Assembly: GCA_021817875.1 (NCBI GenBank) | Contig: JAKAFQ010000155.1 | Location: forward strand, 1-8,451 | Direction: 5' to 3' | Length of the DNA stretch: 8,451 bases | DNA from: Pseudomonadota bacterium | Lineage (GTDB): Bacteria; Pseudomonadota; Gammaproteobacteria; Steroidobacterales; Steroidobacteraceae | Part shown: one piece after another, positions 5,796 to 8,451 of the stretch | How positions within the stretch are numbered: position 1 is the stretch's first letter | How the letters are laid out: every line of letters begins with the position of its first letter | The notes under the pieces: model-generated | Seen by the model: the letters and a program-made list of their open reading frames with translations, nothing else | Told to the model about the DNA's origin: nothing | The model's database searches: none | Program-made: the position numbers and the translations under genes

Positions 5796-7051
5796 GCCTC
5801 TTCCCGCACCACTGGAATCGCGAGCTGGCGGCGAATCCGGCGCAGATCCGCGCGGTTCGGCGCGAACGGGTAACTCGCGATGTCGCTCGGCGGCGAATCG
5901 CCGTACGGCCGGTCGCACGCCGACACGTCATCGCGGAACTTGCCCGGACAGCCCGAAGTGCGGAAGGCCACGCCGGCATCGATGATGCGCTCGAGTTCCG
6001 GCCTCGGCAGACCGAAATCGACGACGCGGCCCTGCCCGTCGAAACGCATCTGCTCGAGCCGTACCGACGCGTAGTCCATCAGATAGCGCGCCAGCTGCAC
6101 CCGCCGCCACTGATCCCGCGGCGTCGCCGGCAGATGATCCATCAGCGAACCCTTCTCGGGAAAGAAGCAGAACAGGTGGCTGTGGCCACCGAGCTCGACC
6201 AGCTGCTGCACGAGCGAGAGCGCCTCGAACTCCGTCTCGCCCATGCCGATGATGATGTGCGCGCCGAATTTTCCCGGCCCGAATACCTCGCGCGCGGCGT
6301 GCAGGATTTCCCAGTACTTGCTCCACTTGTGAGGCGACTGCACGCCCTTGCCGCGCGTGCGCTCGAAGATCGGCGCCGTGGCCGCATCGAGCGCCACCGT
6401 GAATATGTCGGCGCCCAGGTCCTTGAGCCGCACCACATCCGCGCGGCTCATCGTGGTCGGATTGGACAGGATCGAGACCGGCACGGCCGCAGGATCGATG
6501 CGCCGCGTCCATGCGCGCAGCACGGCCACCGTGTCGGCATCGGAGCGCGGATGGGTGATCATCGAGATGCACATGCGGTGAAAGACGCTGGCGGCGCCGT
6601 CACGGGCCACGGTCTCGACCAGCTGCTGCACCGGGACCGCCGGCCAGTCGACCCGGATGAAGTTGCGATCGGCATAGTCGCGATCAGCCTCGCGGTGACG
6701 CGCCAGCCCGCAGTAGGCACAGTTGGCGCGGCAGCCTTCCGGGTAGGTCAACAGCAGGTTGAGGCAGCGGGTGCACGCGCAGCGATGCATCCGCCCCGGC
6801 ATGAGCCCGAGCGTCATCGCCGCGGCGGTGGAAATCTGCACATATTCCGGGGAGCGCATGTGCGGCGCCAGTATGTTGTTGTTGGGCAGATACAGGCCGT
6901 CCGGCGGCAGATCGGCCGCTTTGACCGACGCTCCGTTGCGCCGCTCGGGCGGCGTGCGCACCGGCGCGCGCGGCCGCATGATCTCGAAGGAGTTGCCGTC
7001 TCCGGGCGCTGCGGCATCGGGCTGTCCCGCGGCAAGAGTGCGGCAACTCAT
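5792..7051 (-). CDS. LipS1/LipS2-type radical SAM lipoyl synthase subunit (archaeal COG2516-like, 'biotin synthase-related')
   Basis: 419 residues from ATG 7051-7049, which overlaps the stop of the preceding radical SAM gene by 4 bp (ATGA); GGAG lies 7 nt upstream. The radical SAM motif CX3CX2C is at C107, C111, C114 (GCRANCAYC). Extra cysteines at C91, C93 and C96 (HRCACTRC) and C368 and C379 (TSGCPGKFRDDVSACD) could hold an auxiliary [4Fe-4S] cluster that donates sulfur. LipS1 and LipS2 together replace LipA, each adding one sulfur (C6 or C8) to octanoyl-protein. I cannot decide from sequence alone which of the two this is, although it is clearly not a paralogue copy of its neighbour. The N-terminal 45 or so residues look poorly conserved. 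It is immediately followed by the sLpl ligase (GTGA overlap). Confidence 0.85.
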   Translation of the reverse strand: MSCRTLAAGQPDAAAPGDGNSFEIMRPRAPVRTPPERRNGASVKAADLPPDGLYLPNNNILAPHMRSPEYVQISTAAAMTLGLMPGRMHRCACTRCLNLLLTYPEGCRANCAYCGLARHREADRDYADRNFIRVDWPAVPVQQLVETVARDGAASVFHRMCISMITHPRSDADTVAVLRAWTRRIDPAAVPVSILSNPTTMSRADVVRLKDLGADIFTVALDAATAPIFERTRGKGVQSPHKWSKYWEILHAAREVFGPGKFGAHIIIGMGETEFEALSLVQQLVELGGHSHLFCFFPEKGSLMDHLPATPRDQWRRVQLARYLMDYASVRLEQMRFDGQGRVVDFGLPRPELERIIDAGVAFRTSGCPGKFRDDVSACDRPYGDSPPSDIASYPFAPNRADLRRIRRQLAIPVVREEA

Positions 7052-8121
7052 CGGGGGACTCCGGCCGCGCCCGTGACGGACCCGGCGCAGGCGCGCGCTC
7101 CGGCCGATGCGTGTCCACCGAGTCTGATCGAGCAGCAGGCATGCTGCTGCTCGAAGGGCCGACCGATCGCCGCGGCGACCGCCAGGGCTCCATCGGCCGG
7201 AAAGGCGATCCCATCGAGGCCGGCAAGCACTGCATAGGTGTCGGTGAGGCGTTTGTGCATCCCCGGAGGACGGGCGCATCCGAGCAGCACGCGGCAGTGC
7301 GGCAGGCGCGCTCGGGCCTCGGCAAACAGCCGGCCGACCTCGCCCGGGTCAGGCACCGCGAACGTTCCGGGCACTGCGTAGAAAGGCATGACGACCACCA
7401 GAACCAGCGCGCTCACCGGGTAGCGGCCGACGATCTCGAGCGCCGCCGCCTCACCCAGCAGTCTGCCATAGTGCAGCCCGATGACGATGTGTGGCGTGAT
7501 CTGCATGGAAGTGGTGCACAGCGCCGCGAGACTGGCCTCGAAATCCGCCACGGGCCGGCGCAGGTGATACACCTCGCGGATGGTCGCTTCCGCGCCGATC
7601 ACGTCCATCATCGCCGTATCGATGCCGGCCGCCTCCATCGCGCGCGCTCCGGCCCGATCGGTGAGCGCCGTGTGAATGGCGATGCGCAGTGCGGGATGAT
7701 CCCGCTTGAGCCGCTCGATCACCGGATAGAACCGCCCGTAGCCGATCTCGTTGCGCCGGTTGGAGCCTCCGGAGAGCAGAAACCCCTGCAGTCCCTGGCG
7801 CGCGATCAGCTCGCGCACCTTGCGATCGAGCATCTCCGGGGAGGTCGCGGCGAGCATCGGCTCGAGGATCTTGGCGCGGCAATGCTCGCAGTTGAGAGCG
7901 CATGCCCCGGCGGTGATCGAAAATGCTGGAAAGCTGTTTTTCGAACAGCCCCGCAGCTCGGTGCTCGCATAATCCTTGAACGTGGGAGTGGCGAAACACA
8001 CCGGGCGCCCCACGGCCGTCTCGCCCGCCCGCTCGAGCGCCTCGATCAGCGCCGCATCGAGCCGCGCTCCCTCGAGCTCCTCTATCGCCGATACTCGCTC
8101 GAGCCAGCCCACGTCTCTCAT
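7048..8121 (-). CDS. LipS1/LipS2-type radical SAM lipoyl synthase subunit (COG1856-like, 'homolog of biotin synthase')
   Basis: 357 residues from ATG 8121-8119, overlapping the acuC-like stop by 4 bp (ATGA). The radical SAM motif CX3CX2C is at C74, C78, C81 (CALNCEHC) within FPAFSITAGACALNC. Other hallmarks are FLLSGGSN at 114-121, HTALTD at 150-155, an IGAEATIREVYHL stretch at 175-187 and TPHIVIGLHYG at 209-219. Candidate auxiliary-cluster cysteines are C59, C282 (GCARPPG) and C329/C330 (HACCS). With the second radical SAM gene directly downstream and the sLpl ligase after that, it fits the two-component lipoyl synthase that inserts sulfur at C6 and C8 of octanoyl-LbpA. Biotin synthase is unlikely: no other biotin gene is present and the pair occurs with sHdr. 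Residues after about 333 are Ala/Gly-rich and may be a nonconserved tail. Confidence 0.85.
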   Translation of the reverse strand: MRDVGWLERVSAIEELEGARLDAALIEALERAGETAVGRPVCFATPTFKDYASTELRGCSKNSFPAFSITAGACALNCEHCRAKILEPMLAATSPEMLDRKVRELIARQGLQGFLLSGGSNRRNEIGYGRFYPVIERLKRDHPALRIAIHTALTDRAGARAMEAAGIDTAMMDVIGAEATIREVYHLRRPVADFEASLAALCTTSMQITPHIVIGLHYGRLLGEAAALEIVGRYPVSALVLVVVMPFYAVPGTFAVPDPGEVGRLFAEARARLPHCRVLLGCARPPGMHKRLTDTYAVLAGLDGIAFPADGALAVAAAIGRPFEQQHACCSIRLGGHASAGARACAGSVTGAAGVPR

Positions 8122-8451
8122 CCCGCCGCGGTGCGCGGCAGCCGCGGCACGAGGTCCGCCACCGCCTGGCGGACCGGGCCGTTGCGCGGCGCATCCTCAA
8201 GCGTGCTCAGCCACTCTGGGTCGATCGACTCCTCGTCGATCAGATCGCACGACAGGCCGCGCAGAATCCGCTGCGCCCGCAGCGGCAGCCGACGCGGGAT
8301 CCGCCGGCCGCTCAACCGCGCCCACAGACCGCTCCAACAGCGGGCCACGGTCCAGGGATTGTAGCCACCGCCGCCGAGCACGAGCGCCGCCGGCGCCGTC
8401 GCGACCAGCGCCAGCACCGCATCCCACAACGCCGTGTTGCTCAGCCCGAGC
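8118..8451 (-). CDS. acuC: AcuC-type class I histone-deacetylase-fold protein, C-terminal 110 residues (partial, runs off the window)
   Basis: The reading frame is open to the right edge. The visible part contains LVLGGGGYNPWTVARCWSGL, the C-terminal signature of HDAC/AcuC enzymes, including the Tyr of GGGGY that stabilises the tetrahedral intermediate, followed by ARCW. The Zn-binding His and Asp residues lie upstream and cannot be checked. Family members remove acetyl, or other short acyl, groups from lysine; bacterial AcuC is known for deacetylating acetyl-CoA synthetase. Its stop overlaps the start of the first radical SAM gene (ATGA), so it belongs to the lipoate operon. The C-terminus (SIDPEWLSTLEDAPRNGPVR) is typical of the AcuC branch. 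The substrate is unknown; an acylated lysine in this pathway is conceivable. Confidence 0.85.
   Translation of the reverse strand, partial: LGLSNTALWDAVLALVATAPAALVLGGGGYNPWTVARCWSGLWARLSGRRIPRRLPLRAQRILRGLSCDLIDEESIDPEWLSTLEDAPRNGPVRQAVADLVPRLPRTAAG

Noticed and set aside
5796..5918. Extension of the ligase frame upstream of GTG 5795
   Set aside because: It lies in the coding end of the upstream radical SAM gene and precedes any LplA homology. The GTGA overlap is preferred.
7052..7279. Extension of the second radical SAM protein upstream of ATG 7051
   Set aside because: It overlaps the 3' end of the preceding radical SAM gene and is Arg-rich and low-complexity. The ATGA overlap with GGAG upstream supports 7051.
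6134..8364. Plus-strand open frames of 367 and 417 codons (6134-7237 and 7111-8364) opposite the radical SAM genes and acuC
   Set aside because: Low-complexity Arg/His/Gly-rich translations, antisense to conserved enzymes with intact motifs.
1..8451. CRISPR arrays, tRNA or rRNA genes, insertion sequences, phage genes
   Set aside because: No regularly spaced repeats, no transposase or integrase motifs, no terminal repeats and no tRNA-like sequence were seen. Nearly all of the DNA is accounted for by the minus-strand genes.

Overview
The window is GC-rich (roughly two-thirds G+C by eye) and compact, and every supported gene lies on the minus strand. It reads as part of a sulfur-oxidation locus of the sHdr type (sulfur-oxidizing heterodisulfide reductase-like complex), together with the lipoate-assembly genes that serve its lipoate-binding protein (LbpA). 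The gene content and order fit a chemolithotrophic or facultatively sulfur-oxidizing bacterium, most likely a proteobacterium. I cannot name the genus.

In transcription order (right to left) there are two modules. The lipoate module starts at the right edge with the 3' end of an AcuC-type zinc-dependent deacetylase (8118-8451, cut by the window). It is followed by two different radical SAM proteins of the LipS1/LipS2 lipoyl synthase type (7048-8121 and 5792-7051) and an sLpl(AB)-type lipoate:protein ligase (4716-5795). These four genes are joined by three successive 4-bp stop/start overlaps (ATGA, ATGA, GTGA), so they are almost certainly co-translated. A 183-bp gap rich in inverted repeats (4533-4715) follows, then a glutamine-amidotransferase-like protein (3816-4532) that has lost its catalytic cysteine.

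The sulfur-transfer and oxidation module begins after an AT-rich island (about 3770-3812). The island carries a plausible sigma-70 promoter overlapped by two perfect inverted repeats, one over the -10 and one over the -35. Downstream come a DsrE3C-like sulfurtransferase with a Cys83-Cys84 pair (3340-3717), sHdrC1 (2568-3320), sHdrB1 (1138-2508), sHdrA (95-1141) and the first 28 codons of another gene (1-85). By position that last gene should be the small 'Hyp' gene of the known shdrC1-B1-A-hyp-C2-B2 order.

Inferred joint function: DsrE3C hands sulfane sulfur to the cytoplasmic sHdr complex. sHdrA (FAD, [4Fe-4S]), sHdrB1 (CCG-domain clusters) and sHdrC1 (two [4Fe-4S]) oxidize it with LbpA as the lipoamide-bearing partner. 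sLpl(AB) attaches octanoate or lipoate to LbpA, and the LipS pair inserts the two sulfur atoms. lbpA, shdrC2, shdrB2, tusA, lipT and the regulator gene are not visible here and are expected beyond the edges.

Most worth a second look: the catalytically dead amidotransferase-like protein, the deacetylase translationally coupled to lipoyl synthase genes, and the double-palindrome promoter.
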